A stretch of 34,506 nucleotides of DNA from the NCBI RefSeq assembly GCF_020889685.1, contig NZ_JACMYO010000081.1:1-34506 (forward strand), read 5' to 3'. Under the pieces are notes generated by a model that was given only the letters and a program-made list of their open reading frames with translations, searched no databases and was not told the DNA's origin. The number at the start of each line of letters is the position of its first letter. Within the stretch, counting starts at the first letter, position 1. The stretch is from Bradyrhizobium oropedii. Its GTDB lineage: Bacteria > Pseudomonadota > Alphaproteobacteria > Rhizobiales > Xanthobacteraceae. Below, in pieces: positions 23,433 through 30,876 of this stretch. The position numbers were made by a program, and so were the translations under genes.

Positions 23433-24668
23433 ATGGATCAAGAAGTAGACCCTGCTCTGGCACACACCGATGTGGTTTCGCTGGTGCCGCGCGACGTCGC
23501 GCTAAAGTCGCTCCCCTCGGAAGAGCCCGCCTGGGGCGCGGTCGTCGCAATGATGCTGGGCGTCACCGCGCTTCTGACGGCGGAGTTCCTGCCATCCGGT
23601 TTGCTGACGCCGATGGCAAGGGATCTCGGCGTGAGTCCGGGCCTGGCCGGTCAGGCGGTGACGGCGACCTCGCTGGCCGGCCTGATCGGCGCATTGTTCA
23701 CACCGAGACTGACACGCAGCTTCAACCGAAAGCCGGTGCTGCTGAGCTTTTCGATCCTGCTGGTGATCTCCAATCTGCTGGTGGCGCTGGCGCCGAACAT
23801 CACGTTCCTGCTGGCAGCGCGCATCGTGCTTGGCCTCGCCATCGGCGGCTTCTGGGCGATGGCGGCAGCGACGACGATCAGGCTGGTGCCGCCGTCCCTC
23901 GTCCCGCGAGCCTTATCGATCGTGATGAGCGGCATTCCCGCCGCGATGATCATTGCCGTTCCGCTCGGCAGCTATCTGAGCGAAGTGGCGAGCTGGCGGT
24001 CCGTGTTCCTGCTGGCGACGGCGCTGGGCGCAGCGGTGTTCGTGATCCAGGCACTGGCTTTGCCGCGTTTGGCCTCAAAGGGCGAAGCCGGGCTCGGCAC
24101 CCTGATCGACATCCTGACACGGCCGGGTATCGGCGCCGGCATCCTGGCGGCGACGTTGGTCTTCACCGGACACTTCGGCTATTTCGGCTACATCCGTCCA
24201 TTCCTTGAAAGCGTGACCGGGCTTGGCGCCGCCGGCGTGGCGGCGACGTTGCTTGCTTTCGGTGTTGCCAACTACATCGGCTCCTTCGCGAGCGGAGTGA
24301 TGGCTGAGCGCAGACTCAAGCTCACGCTGATCGCGATGCCCTTGGCGATCAGCGTGCTCGGTCTGTTGCTCTCGCTCCTTGGACAAGACGTCATCCCCGC
24401 CCTGGTGCTGGTCGCGCTCTGGGGATTCGCCTTCAGCGGTGTGCCGGTTGCGACGACGACCTGGATCACCCGCATGGTGCCCGATGAAACCGAGAGCGGG
24501 ACCGGATTGACCGTGGCCTCGATCTTCCTCGGCATCACCATGGGCGCGGCCGGCGGCGGGCTTGTGCTCGATTTGATGGGCGCTACGGCGGTGTTTGTGG
24601 CCGGCGCTGTCCCCCTGGTGCTCGCCGCCTTGCTGATCGCCGCCAAGGTGCGGACCAGGGTGCCCTGA
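23433..24668 (+). CDS. MFS transporter, DHA1-type drug/metabolite exporter
   Basis: 411 residues, twelve predicted helices. After a 35-residue hydrophilic leader the first helix reads WGAVVAMMLGVTALLTAEFLPSGLLTPMARDLGVS, with the E-F-P-S motif of the DHA1/AraJ/NepI-type group. A loop 2-3 motif (TPRLTRSFNRKPVLL) and motif C-like GSYLSEVASWRSVF follow. It would export a small molecule by proton antiport; the substrate is unknown. The divergent cupin-AraC regulator suggests induction by its substrate. TGGAAG lies 8 bases before ATG 23433. An intrinsic terminator follows at 24725. Confidence 0.88.
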   Translation: MDQEVDPALAHTDVVSLVPRDVALKSLPSEEPAWGAVVAMMLGVTALLTAEFLPSGLLTPMARDLGVSPGLAGQAVTATSLAGLIGALFTPRLTRSFNRKPVLLSFSILLVISNLLVALAPNITFLLAARIVLGLAIGGFWAMAAATTIRLVPPSLVPRALSIVMSGIPAAMIIAVPLGSYLSEVASWRSVFLLATALGAAVFVIQALALPRLASKGEAGLGTLIDILTRPGIGAGILAATLVFTGHFGYFGYIRPFLESVTGLGAAGVAATLLAFGVANYIGSFASGVMAERRLKLTLIAMPLAISVLGLLLSLLGQDVIPALVLVALWGFAFSGVPVATTTWITRMVPDETESGTGLTVASIFLGITMGAAGGGLVLDLMGATAVFVAGAVPLVLAALLIAAKVRTRVP

Positions 24669-24724
24669 CCTCCCCGCGTGAAGGTACAGGCAGGGGCCTT
24701 CTCAGAGCCGTGGCTTTAGGGCTA

Positions 24725-24760
24725 AAAGGGCCGTGAACGCGGCCCTTTGGCGCGTTTTTT
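24725..24760 (+). terminator. Intrinsic terminator after the MFS gene
   Basis: AAAAGGGCCG (24724-24733) pairs with CGGCCCTTT (24740-24748) and is followed, after GGCGCG, by six T residues (24755-24760). It ends the MFS transcript ahead of malate synthase. Confidence 0.7.
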
Positions 24761-24815
24761 GCTGATTTCTTTCGAAAACAGCGCCTAAACGCTCCATTTT
24801 TTGAGAAAGCCCATC

Positions 24816-26978
24816 ATGACTCGTGTCGATGCCCATGGATTGAAGATCGCCCCTGTCCTGTTCGATTTCATCGCCAAGGAGGCGACGCCGAAAACCGGGA
24901 TCGCGCCCGACGCGTTCTGGGCAGGACTTGCCGCCATCATCCAGAAGCTCGGCCCGAAGAACCGTGAGCTGCTCGCGGTCCGCGACGCGCTGCAGGCCAA
25001 GATCGACGACTGGCATCGCGCCAACAAGGGCAAGGCGTTTGACATCAACGCCTACACCGCGTTCCTCAAGGACATCGGCTATCTGCTGCCGGAGCCCGCG
25101 ACCCACAAGGTCGAGACCGCTAATGTCGACGAGGAAATCGGCAAGATCTGCGGCCCGCAGCTCGTGGTGCCGCTCACCAACGCCCGCTACGCGCTGAACG
25201 CCGCCAACGCGCGCTGGGGCTCGCTGTACGACGCCTTCTACGGCACCGACGCGATCCCGCATGATCCGAGCGAAGGCGGCAAAGGCTACAACAAGGCCCG
25301 CGGCGACAAGGTGATCGCGAAGGCGAAGGCGTTCCTCGACGCCGCCGTGCCGCTCGCGACCGGAAGCCACACCGACGTGACGTCTTACGCCGTGATCGCG
25401 GGCCAGCTGTCGGTCAAGCTGAAGAGCGGCAATTCGACCGCGCTGAAGAACGGCGCCCAGTTCGCCGGCTATCTGGGCGATGCCGCCCAGCCCACCGCGA
25501 TCCTGCTCGTCAACAACGGCATGCATGTCGAGGTCAAGATCGACCGCAGCAACGTCATCGGCAAGGACGATCCGGCCGGGGTCGCCGACATGATCCTGGA
25601 ATCGGCGGTCTCCACCATTCTCGACATGGAAGACTCGGTCGCCGCCGTCGATGCCGAAGATAAGGTGCTGGTCTATCGCAACACGCTCGGCCTGATGAAC
25701 GGCACGCTGTCGGCCGATTTCGACAAGGGCGGCAAGACGCTGACCCGTTCGCTCAATGCCGACCGCGTCTACAAGAAGCCCGACGGCAGCGAGCTGAAGC
25801 TGCACGGCCGCAGCCTGCTCCTGATGCGCAATGTCGGCCACCACATGTTCACCGACGCCGTGCTCGACGCCAAGGGCGAGGAAATCCCGGAAGGCCTTCT
25901 GGACGCCGCCGTCGCCGGCCTGCTCGCGATCCACGACATCAAGGGCAATTCCAAGGTCAAGAACAGCCGCACCGGCTCGGCCTATATCGTCAAGCCGAAG
26001 ATGCACGGTCCCGACGAGGTGACGCTGACCTGCGACCTGTTCGCCGAGGTCGAGAAGATGCTCTCTCTGCCGGAGAACACGCTGAAGGTCGGCATCATGG
26101 ACGAGGAGCGCCGCACCACGGTCAACCTCAAGGCCTGCATCCAGCGCGCCTCCAAGCGCATCATGTTCATCAACACCGGCTTCCTCGACCGCACCGGCGA
26201 CGAGATCCACACCTCGATGGAAGCGGGTCCGATGATCCGCAAGAACGACATGAAGGCCCAGCCGTGGATCAAGGCCTATGAGGACTGGAACGTCGACAAC
26301 GGCCTGATCGACGGCCTGCCCGGCCATGCCCAGATCGGCAAGGGCATGTGGGCCGCGCCCGACAAGATGGCGGACATGCTGGCGCAGAAGATCGGCCATC
26401 CGCAGGCCGGCGCCACCACCGCCTGGGTGCCGTCGCCGACCGCAGCGACGCTGCACGCGCTGCACTATCACCAGGTCAACGTAACAGCCCGCCAGCAGGA
26501 GCTCACCAAGGGTGGCCCGCGCGCAAAGCTCTCCGACATCCTCACCATTCCGGTGTCGCAGTCGAACTGGGCGCCCGACGACGTCAAGCAGGAGATCGAC
26601 AACAACTGCCAGGGCATCCTCGGCTACGTCGTGCGCTGGATCGACCAGGGCGTCGGCTGCTCCAAGGTGCCCGACATCCACGATGTCGGCCTGATGGAAG
26701 ACCGCGCCACCTTGCGCATCTCGAGCCAGCATCTGGCGAACTGGCTGCATCAGGGCGTCATCACCAGGGATCAGGTGATGGAATCGCTGAAGCGCATGGC
26801 TGTCGTCGTCGACAAGCAGAACGCCGGCGACAGCCTCTACAAGCCGATGGCGCCGTCGTTCGACGGCGTCGCCTTCAAGGCGGCCTGCGACCTCGTGTTC
26901 GAGGGACGTACGCAGCCGAACGGCTACACCGAATACATCCTCACCGCGCGCCGCCGCGAGGCCAAGGCCGCGGGCTGA
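24816..26978 (+). CDS. glcB: Malate synthase G
   Basis: 720 residues, normal for the monomeric G form. It condenses glyoxylate and acetyl-CoA to malate in the glyoxylate shunt or glycolate use. The start is ATG 24816 with GAGAAAG upstream; an upstream TTG at 24801 is unlikely. The catalytic residues of E. coli GlcB (Arg338, Glu427, Asp455, Asp631) correspond to Arg338 (LLLMRNV), Glu430 (GIMDEERRT), Asp458 (NTGFLDRTGDEIHT) and Asp629 (LMEDRATLR). Other signatures: GSAYIVKPKMHGPDEV and WVPSPTAATLHALHYHQVNV. It stands alone between two terminators; isocitrate lyase is not in the window. Malate made here could help use the acetyl-CoA released by PHB breakdown (bdhA), a metabolic link only. Confidence 0.97.
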   Translation: MTRVDAHGLKIAPVLFDFIAKEATPKTGIAPDAFWAGLAAIIQKLGPKNRELLAVRDALQAKIDDWHRANKGKAFDINAYTAFLKDIGYLLPEPATHKVETANVDEEIGKICGPQLVVPLTNARYALNAANARWGSLYDAFYGTDAIPHDPSEGGKGYNKARGDKVIAKAKAFLDAAVPLATGSHTDVTSYAVIAGQLSVKLKSGNSTALKNGAQFAGYLGDAAQPTAILLVNNGMHVEVKIDRSNVIGKDDPAGVADMILESAVSTILDMEDSVAAVDAEDKVLVYRNTLGLMNGTLSADFDKGGKTLTRSLNADRVYKKPDGSELKLHGRSLLLMRNVGHHMFTDAVLDAKGEEIPEGLLDAAVAGLLAIHDIKGNSKVKNSRTGSAYIVKPKMHGPDEVTLTCDLFAEVEKMLSLPENTLKVGIMDEERRTTVNLKACIQRASKRIMFINTGFLDRTGDEIHTSMEAGPMIRKNDMKAQPWIKAYEDWNVDNGLIDGLPGHAQIGKGMWAAPDKMADMLAQKIGHPQAGATTAWVPSPTAATLHALHYHQVNVTARQQELTKGGPRAKLSDILTIPVSQSNWAPDDVKQEIDNNCQGILGYVVRWIDQGVGCSKVPDIHDVGLMEDRATLRISSQHLANWLHQGVITRDQVMESLKRMAVVVDKQNAGDSLYKPMAPSFDGVAFKAACDLVFEGRTQPNGYTEYILTARRREAKAAG

Positions 26979-27000
26979 TCCGCGATCGCAATGACCAAGC

Positions 27001-27030
27001 AAAAGCCCCGGCGACGAGCCGGGGCTTTTT
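27001..27030 (+). terminator. Strong intrinsic terminator of glcB
   Basis: AAAAGCCCCGGC (27001-27012), loop GACGA and GCCGGGGCTTTTT (27018-27030): a perfect GC stem with A and T tracts on either side, 22 bp after the stop codon. The A/T flanks make it usable in both directions. Confidence 0.9.
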
Positions 27031-27056
27031 TATTGGAAATGCACTGCTGCATCCAC

Positions 27057-27140
27057 GTCATTGCGAGGAGCGAAGCGACGAAGCAATCCATTGCCCCACT
27101 CACGCGGTGAGATGGATTGCTTCGCTTCGCTCGCAATGAC
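27057..27140. repeat. Palindromic intergenic repeat (GTCATTGCGAG...CTCGCAATGAC)
   Basis: GTCATTGCGAG at the left end and CTCGCAATGAC at the right are perfect complements, and inner GAAGCAATCCAT pairs with ATGGATTGCTTC. It lies between the glcB terminator and the stop of the small membrane protein gene (5 bp away), which it may terminate. Open frames through it (EERSDEAIHC-like) are spurious. Confidence 0.85.
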
Positions 27141-27144
27141 GCCG

Positions 27145-27300
27145 CTAGAACACCGCCAGATATTTCAGCAGCGAGACGATGCCGATGATGATGACGACGA
27201 CGCGTGCGATCTGCTTGGCGCGGCCGTCGAGCGGCAGCATGTTGATGAGATAAAGAACGAGAATAATGACAAGGAAAGTGACGAGTACGCCGACGAGCAT
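27145..27300 (-). CDS. Small membrane protein, Thivi_2564 type (51 aa)
   Basis: 51 residues, ATG 27300 to TAG 27145, preceded by AGGGGG at 6-7 bases. Two hydrophobic helices (residues 2-19 and 33-50) flank a short polar turn INMLPLDGRAK, which matches the pattern of the small Thivi_2564-type membrane protein family (hydrophobic - N-x-PLDGxxK - hydrophobic). Function unknown. Its promoter region has a perfect GGAAC-N16-CGTT at 27348-27372, so it probably belongs to the general stress regulon. It lies downstream of the DUF2865 gene on the same strand but has its own promoter. The coding assignment is strong given ribosome site, promoter and family pattern. Confidence 0.85.
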   Translation of the reverse strand: MLVGVLVTFLVIILVLYLINMLPLDGRAKQIARVVVIIIGIVSLLKYLAVF

Positions 27301-27347
27301 GCGGAGCCCCCTGATAACATCGGTGAATGTGCTGTTCGCATGTTGCT

Positions 27348-27372
27348 AACGTGCGAGCGGGAGGCCGGTTCC
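27348..27372 (-). promoter_or_regulatory. Perfect EcfG-type promoter of the 51-aa membrane protein
   Basis: On the minus strand GGAAC (27372-27368), 16 bases, CGTT (27351-27348). This equals the alphaproteobacterial EcfG consensus, and the start codon follows 47 bp downstream. Confidence 0.75.
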
Positions 27373-27412
27373 AGAATACGGAACCGAAATGGCCTGCCTT
27401 GCGTGAGCGACG

Positions 27413-28045
27413 CTACTCGCGCGCCAGCACCGGCGCGCGCTGATACTTCGCGCGGATGCGATCCGGCGCCGGTGTGAAATTGAGAGATGCACCACGCCGA
27501 TCCGGACGACTGACCGACATCAGCCCATCCTTGCCGGCGACAATGTCGCCCTTGCGCAAGGTCGGGTCGTCCTCGATCTTCACCGCGGCGAGCCCGACGG
27601 GATCCCTGCCGTTGCAGGTGCAGCCGGAGACGAGTTCGTCGCGATAGCGGAACGCGTTCGGCAGCTCGGAATACGGCCTGCCGTCGTCGGTCGCGGCGTT
27701 GTCGATATTGCCGCCATAGACCACTTCGGTCGCACTCGCCGGGCAGAAGCTGTTGCAGCTCTCCGCCTTGCTCTGATTGCCGGTCGCAGCCAGCGGGAAA
27801 TAGCGGCCGTCGCAGGTGCGCACGCAATAGGCCTGGCCGCCGTCATAGCGCGCGCGACGCTCGGCCCGCGGCATGACCTGTGCCGGGCCGTCGTCGAACG
27901 GCATGCGGATCACCGGCGCGCGGCCCTGCATGAAGCCGCCGAACAGTTGCTGGAAGAAATCCTGGGCTTGCGCCGCGGGCGCAAGGGACAGGCCGACCAA
28001 TGCCGCCGTCCCGAACGCCCACCGCCTCACGTGCCGCTTTGCCAT
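27413..28045 (-). CDS. Secreted DUF2865 protein
   Basis: 210 residues. Signal peptide 1-27 (MAKRHVRRWAFGTAALVGLSLAPAAQA). The mature part has the DUF2865 core: YCVRTCDGRYFPLA, SCNSFCPAS, VVYGGNIDNA, LPNAFRYRD, GCTCNG and LRKGDIVAGKDGL. Conserved Cys pairs (CVRTC, CNSFC, CTC) suggest disulfides in the periplasm. Proteins of this family are frequent in Bradyrhizobiaceae and have no known function. It begins 26 bp after the L,D-transpeptidase gene stops, so it is probably co-transcribed and may act on the cell wall or outer envelope. A LFGGF segment after the signal peptide recurs in related secreted proteins. Confidence 0.85.
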   Translation of the reverse strand: MAKRHVRRWAFGTAALVGLSLAPAAQAQDFFQQLFGGFMQGRAPVIRMPFDDGPAQVMPRAERRARYDGGQAYCVRTCDGRYFPLAATGNQSKAESCNSFCPASATEVVYGGNIDNAATDDGRPYSELPNAFRYRDELVSGCTCNGRDPVGLAAVKIEDDPTLRKGDIVAGKDGLMSVSRPDRRGASLNFTPAPDRIRAKYQRAPVLARE

Positions 28046-28071
28046 TACCGACCCTCAGTACGACGCATTCC

Positions 28072-28914
28072 TCAGTACAACGTGGAAGTCGCAGGGATGT
28101 TCATCGCCTGACGGCCGGAAGGCAGCGTCATGACCGCGGGACGCGGCTGCACCGGAGCAGGCCGGACCGAGATCTGCGTCGTCGCCGGGCCGAGCTCACG
28201 CGCGGCGAGGTGCGGCGCGTTCTTCGGCAGCACCACGACCCTGGTGCCGACATCGACCCGGCTGAACAGGTCGGAAACGTCTTCATCGGTCAGGCGGATG
28301 CAGCCCGACGACACGAACTTGCCGATCGTTGTGGGATCGTTGGTGCCGTGGATGCGGTATTCGCTGGAGCCGAGATACATCGCGCGCGCGCCGAGCGGAT
28401 TGCCCGGGCCGCCGGCCATGAATCGCGGCAGATAGGGCTGGCGCTTGATCATCTCGGCCGGCGGATGCCAATCCGGCCACTCCGCCTTGCGGCTGATCGT
28501 CTGCGTCCCCGCCCAGGTGAAGCCCTCGCGGCCGACGCCGACGCCGTAGCGGATCGCCCGGCCGCCGCCGAGCACGTAATACAGCGCGGTGTTGCCGGTA
28601 TCGATGATGATGGTGCCGGGTGCCTCTGACGTGTTGAGCGCGACGGTCGTCCGGCGCAGCCGCTCCGGCAGCGCGCCGTCCTCGGTGGCCTCAGTCGAGG
28701 GATCGGTCATCACCTGGTCGGACGGGAAAGCGCCCGGCTGGGTCGACGCATAGCCGAGCGCAGAAGATCTGGCTTGGGCGTGAGCCGAATTGGTGACGAT
28801 GAATGGCGTCACCAACAGGACGCCGGCGAAGGCAACGGTGCGGGCAAGAGTCCGGGCATGGGTGCGCGCGGCGCGCGACGCAAGCCGGCGGCTGGAGAGA
28901 GAGTGATTTGTCAT
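28072..28914 (-). CDS. L,D-transpeptidase (YkuD/ErfK domain), secreted
   Basis: 280 residues. A long basic N-region, then signal sequence VAFAGVLLVTPFIVTNSAHA (cleavage near residue 46). YkuD catalytic domain about 98-232, with His189 (RIHGT) and nucleophile Cys205 in SSGCIRLTDEDV. It cross-links peptidoglycan 3-3 or attaches proteins to it in the periplasm; which of these is not visible. The C-terminal tail is Pro-rich and may bind partners. The upstream region carries GGAAC-N17-CGTT (28963-28988), a stress promoter, plus a TTGACA on the same strand. It leads the operon with the DUF2865 gene and is divergent from the AI-2E-type permease, which has its own stress promoter. Confidence 0.92.
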   Translation of the reverse strand: MTNHSLSSRRLASRAARTHARTLARTVAFAGVLLVTPFIVTNSAHAQARSSALGYASTQPGAFPSDQVMTDPSTEATEDGALPERLRRTTVALNTSEAPGTIIIDTGNTALYYVLGGGRAIRYGVGVGREGFTWAGTQTISRKAEWPDWHPPAEMIKRQPYLPRFMAGGPGNPLGARAMYLGSSEYRIHGTNDPTTIGKFVSSGCIRLTDEDVSDLFSRVDVGTRVVVLPKNAPHLAARELGPATTQISVRPAPVQPRPAVMTLPSGRQAMNIPATSTLY

Positions 28915-28962
28915 GTGCTGCCCCTGGACGGGATGCGCATCGTGGTGATGCGACGCCAGACC

Positions 28963-28988
28963 AACGCGCGTGACCGCCGGAGAGTTCC
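28963..28988 (-). promoter_or_regulatory. EcfG-type promoter of the L,D-transpeptidase operon
   Basis: On the minus strand GGAAC (28988-28984), 17 bases, CGTT (28966-28963), about 50 bp before the ATG at 28914. A separate TTGACA on the same strand near 29015 may give a second, housekeeping promoter. Confidence 0.7.
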
Positions 28989-29046
28989 GGTGCGAATCGT
29001 CGCGAAGCCGCGATTGTCAACCCGTCACGTGTCACGAACCCGCGAT

Positions 29047-29071
29047 GGAACCATTGCGGGGCCAGCCCGTT
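29047..29071 (+). promoter_or_regulatory. Perfect EcfG-type promoter of the AI-2E-family permease
   Basis: GGAAC (29047-29051), 16 bases, CGTT (29068-29071). It lies inside the open frame that extends upstream of the permease, so it argues for the downstream GTG start at 29147. Confidence 0.75.
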
Positions 29072-29146
29072 GTCACGCGCTATTTGACGCGCGGGACGGT
29101 TTCGCTGCGCGAAATTCATTTGTTGTCCTCGTGCGGGAGGAGTCTG

Positions 29147-30253
29147 GTGCGCGCTTTTCCGAGTGAAATTCTGCTTGGCAATGCGCCCGAAGGCACGCCC
29201 GTCCCCGACAGCAAGGCCGAAACGCCGCCGGTCATCAGCCGTGCCGAGGTCATCGCCTTTGCGCTGGTTGCGCTGCTGGTCATTGTCATCGTCGCCGTGC
29301 TCTATCTGGCCCGCGCCTTCTTTCTCCCGATCGCCATGGCTTTCATTGTCGGCACCATGCTGTCGCCGGCGGCGAGCCTGCTCGAGCGCTACCGGATTCC
29401 GCGCGCGCTCGGCGCCGTGCTGATCGTGATCGCGGTCGGCGCCGCGGTTACCTTCATGGTCGGGCTGATCGCTTCGCCGGCCATGGAATGGAGCTCGCGG
29501 CTGCCAGAGCTCGGTGCGATCCTGAGGGATAAGCTGCACGTGTTCGACCGGCCGCTCGCCCTGTGGCAGGAGCTGCAGAGCATGGTCGGCGGCTCCGGCA
29601 CGCTGGCCACTTTCCAGCTGCCGAAATTCGAATGGGTGCAGCCGACGCTGGAATTCCTGTCACCGACCTTCGCCGAATTCCTGCTGTTCATCGTGACCCT
29701 GATCCTGTTCATCGCGAGCTGGAAGGATCTGCGCCGCGCGCTGGTGATGACCTTCAGCGAGCGCGAGGCGCGGCTACGCACGCTGCGCATTCTCAACGAG
29801 CTCGAAACCCATCTCGGCAATTATCTGCTGACGGTGACGATGATCAATGTCGGCGTCGGCATCGTCACCGGCGCGATCTGCGCGGCGACGGGCATGCCCA
29901 ATCCGGCGGGGCTCGGCGCGCTCGCGGCGACGCTTAACTTCATTCCGATCATCGGCCCGGTCGCGATGTTCGTCGTGCTGGTCGCGATCGGCATCATCTC
30001 TTCGCCGACCATCGGCGCAGGGCTGATTGCGCCGGCCTGCTTTGCGGTCGTGACCTTCATGGAAGGACATTTCGTGACGCCGACGATCGTCGGCCGCCGG
30101 CTGTCGCTGAACGCGCTCGCCGTCTTTCTCGCGCTTGCATTCTGGACCTGGCTGTGGGGCCCGATGGGCGCTTTCCTGTCGTCGCCGCTCTTGATCGTCG
30201 GATTGATCGTGAAGGAGCATTTGATGCCGGACAATTCGCCGCAACTACCCTAG
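29147..30253 (+). CDS. AI-2E family transporter (UPF0118/TqsA-like permease)
   Basis: 368 residues from GTG 29147, preceded by GGGAGGAG with ideal spacing. Upstream in-frame ATGs (28970, 29045) lie at or before the predicted promoter. About eight helices: EVIAFALVALLVIVIVAVLYLARAFFLPIAMAFIVGTMLSPAASLLE opens the family pattern. Later, LGNYLLTVTMINVGVGIVTGAICAATGMPNPAGLGALAATLNFIPIIGP is the diagnostic AI-2E motif (P-x-xGxxA-x-x-NxIPxxG), followed by EGHFVTPTIVGRRLSLNALAVFLAL. Members export AI-2 or, in related groups, exchange sodium or protons; the substrate is not predictable. The stress-type promoter suggests induction under osmotic or starvation stress. Confidence 0.9.
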   Translation: MRAFPSEILLGNAPEGTPVPDSKAETPPVISRAEVIAFALVALLVIVIVAVLYLARAFFLPIAMAFIVGTMLSPAASLLERYRIPRALGAVLIVIAVGAAVTFMVGLIASPAMEWSSRLPELGAILRDKLHVFDRPLALWQELQSMVGGSGTLATFQLPKFEWVQPTLEFLSPTFAEFLLFIVTLILFIASWKDLRRALVMTFSEREARLRTLRILNELETHLGNYLLTVTMINVGVGIVTGAICAATGMPNPAGLGALAATLNFIPIIGPVAMFVVLVAIGIISSPTIGAGLIAPACFAVVTFMEGHFVTPTIVGRRLSLNALAVFLALAFWTWLWGPMGAFLSSPLLIVGLIVKEHLMPDNSPQLP

Positions 30254-30275
30254 GGCTAACCTCGGTTTCGCATCT

Positions 30276-30300
30276 GGAACCTTGCTTGGTGCGAAGCGTT
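30276..30300 (+). promoter_or_regulatory. Perfect EcfG-type promoter of the DUF883/YqjE-like operon
   Basis: GGAAC (30276-30280), 16 bases, CGTT (30297-30300), leaving about 28 bases of leader before the ATG at 30335. Confidence 0.75.
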
Positions 30301-30334
30301 TTCTCTGAACACACACGTCCTCCGGGAGCCTTCG

Positions 30335-30706
30335 ATGTCGAGCACGGACAGCGCATTTGGGATCAAGAACATGACGGACAAAGCGACCTACGAACGCCTC
30401 GAAAAGGATGTCATCGCCGTGAAGAACGATATCGCAGCCCTGACCGAACAGATCACCGACGCGCTCAACTCGTTTGCGAGCAACGCAGGCAAGCAGGCGC
30501 GCCGCCACTACAAGGATGCGCGTGCCAACGCGGAATCGACCTTCGACGACGTGTCGGAGCGTGGCAGCGCGATGATGGGCGCGGCGCAGGAGGCGGCGTC
30601 CTCGATCGAGGAATCGCTGGAAGAGGTGATCACGCAGCGGCCGCTGGCGACCGTCGGCCTTGCGCTCGGTCTCGGCTTCCTGATCGGCCTCACCTGGCGC
30701 CGCTAG
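30335..30706 (+). CDS. DUF883 (YqjD/ElaB-type) membrane-anchored protein
   Basis: 123 residues. ATG 30335 with GGGAG 7 bases upstream; ATG 30371 is an alternative. A long amphipathic helix/coiled coil (about 15-95) ends in a Gly-rich membrane segment, RPLATVGLALGLGFLIGLTWRR, the hallmark of the DUF883/YqjD/ElaB family. In E. coli, YqjD and ElaB are stationary-phase proteins that bind ribosomes at the inner membrane. The upstream EcfG-type promoter fits this stress role. The next gene encodes a YqjE-like protein, the same order as yqjD-yqjE in E. coli. Its tail resembles that of the CsbD-type protein at 356-733. Confidence 0.9.
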   Translation: MSSTDSAFGIKNMTDKATYERLEKDVIAVKNDIAALTEQITDALNSFASNAGKQARRHYKDARANAESTFDDVSERGSAMMGAAQEAASSIEESLEEVITQRPLATVGLALGLGFLIGLTWRR

Positions 30707-30729
30707 GCAACCAATCCATCTCTGAGATC

Positions 30730-30876
30730 ATGGTGGCGATCATGCGCAAACCACCGTTCTGGACCAGATGGCAGCGCTGGCGCGCCGCCGCCTCGTTTGT
30801 CGATGCGCTGTTCAAGGCAAGAATCAAAACAAGATTCAAAGCAAGGCTGGTCAATGCTTCAGCGGCTGATCGATGA
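30730..30876 (+). CDS. Possible small basic protein between DUF883 and YqjE-like genes
   Basis: 48 residues from ATG 30730 (or 44 from ATG 30742) to TGA 30876, overlapping the next gene by 23 bp. Rich in Arg, Lys and Trp (MRKPPFWTRWQRW, then FVDALFKARIKTRFKARL). It could be a translational coupler or a small YqjK-like protein, since yqjK neighbours yqjDE in E. coli; no firm similarity can be claimed. The Shine-Dalgarno is weak (GAG). Treat as tentative. Confidence 0.3.
   Translation: MVAIMRKPPFWTRWQRWRAAASFVDALFKARIKTRFKARLVNASAADR

Noticed and set aside
24702..27002. 766-codon open frame on the minus strand opposite glcB
   Set aside because: It is antisense to a clear malate synthase G, has Arg/His/Val/Asp-rich shadow composition and no domain; it arises from GC-rich third positions.
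28970..29146. N-terminal extension of the AI-2E-type permease
   Set aside because: Contains the predicted promoter and no hydrophobic or family sequence; the GTG at 29147 has an ideal ribosome site.
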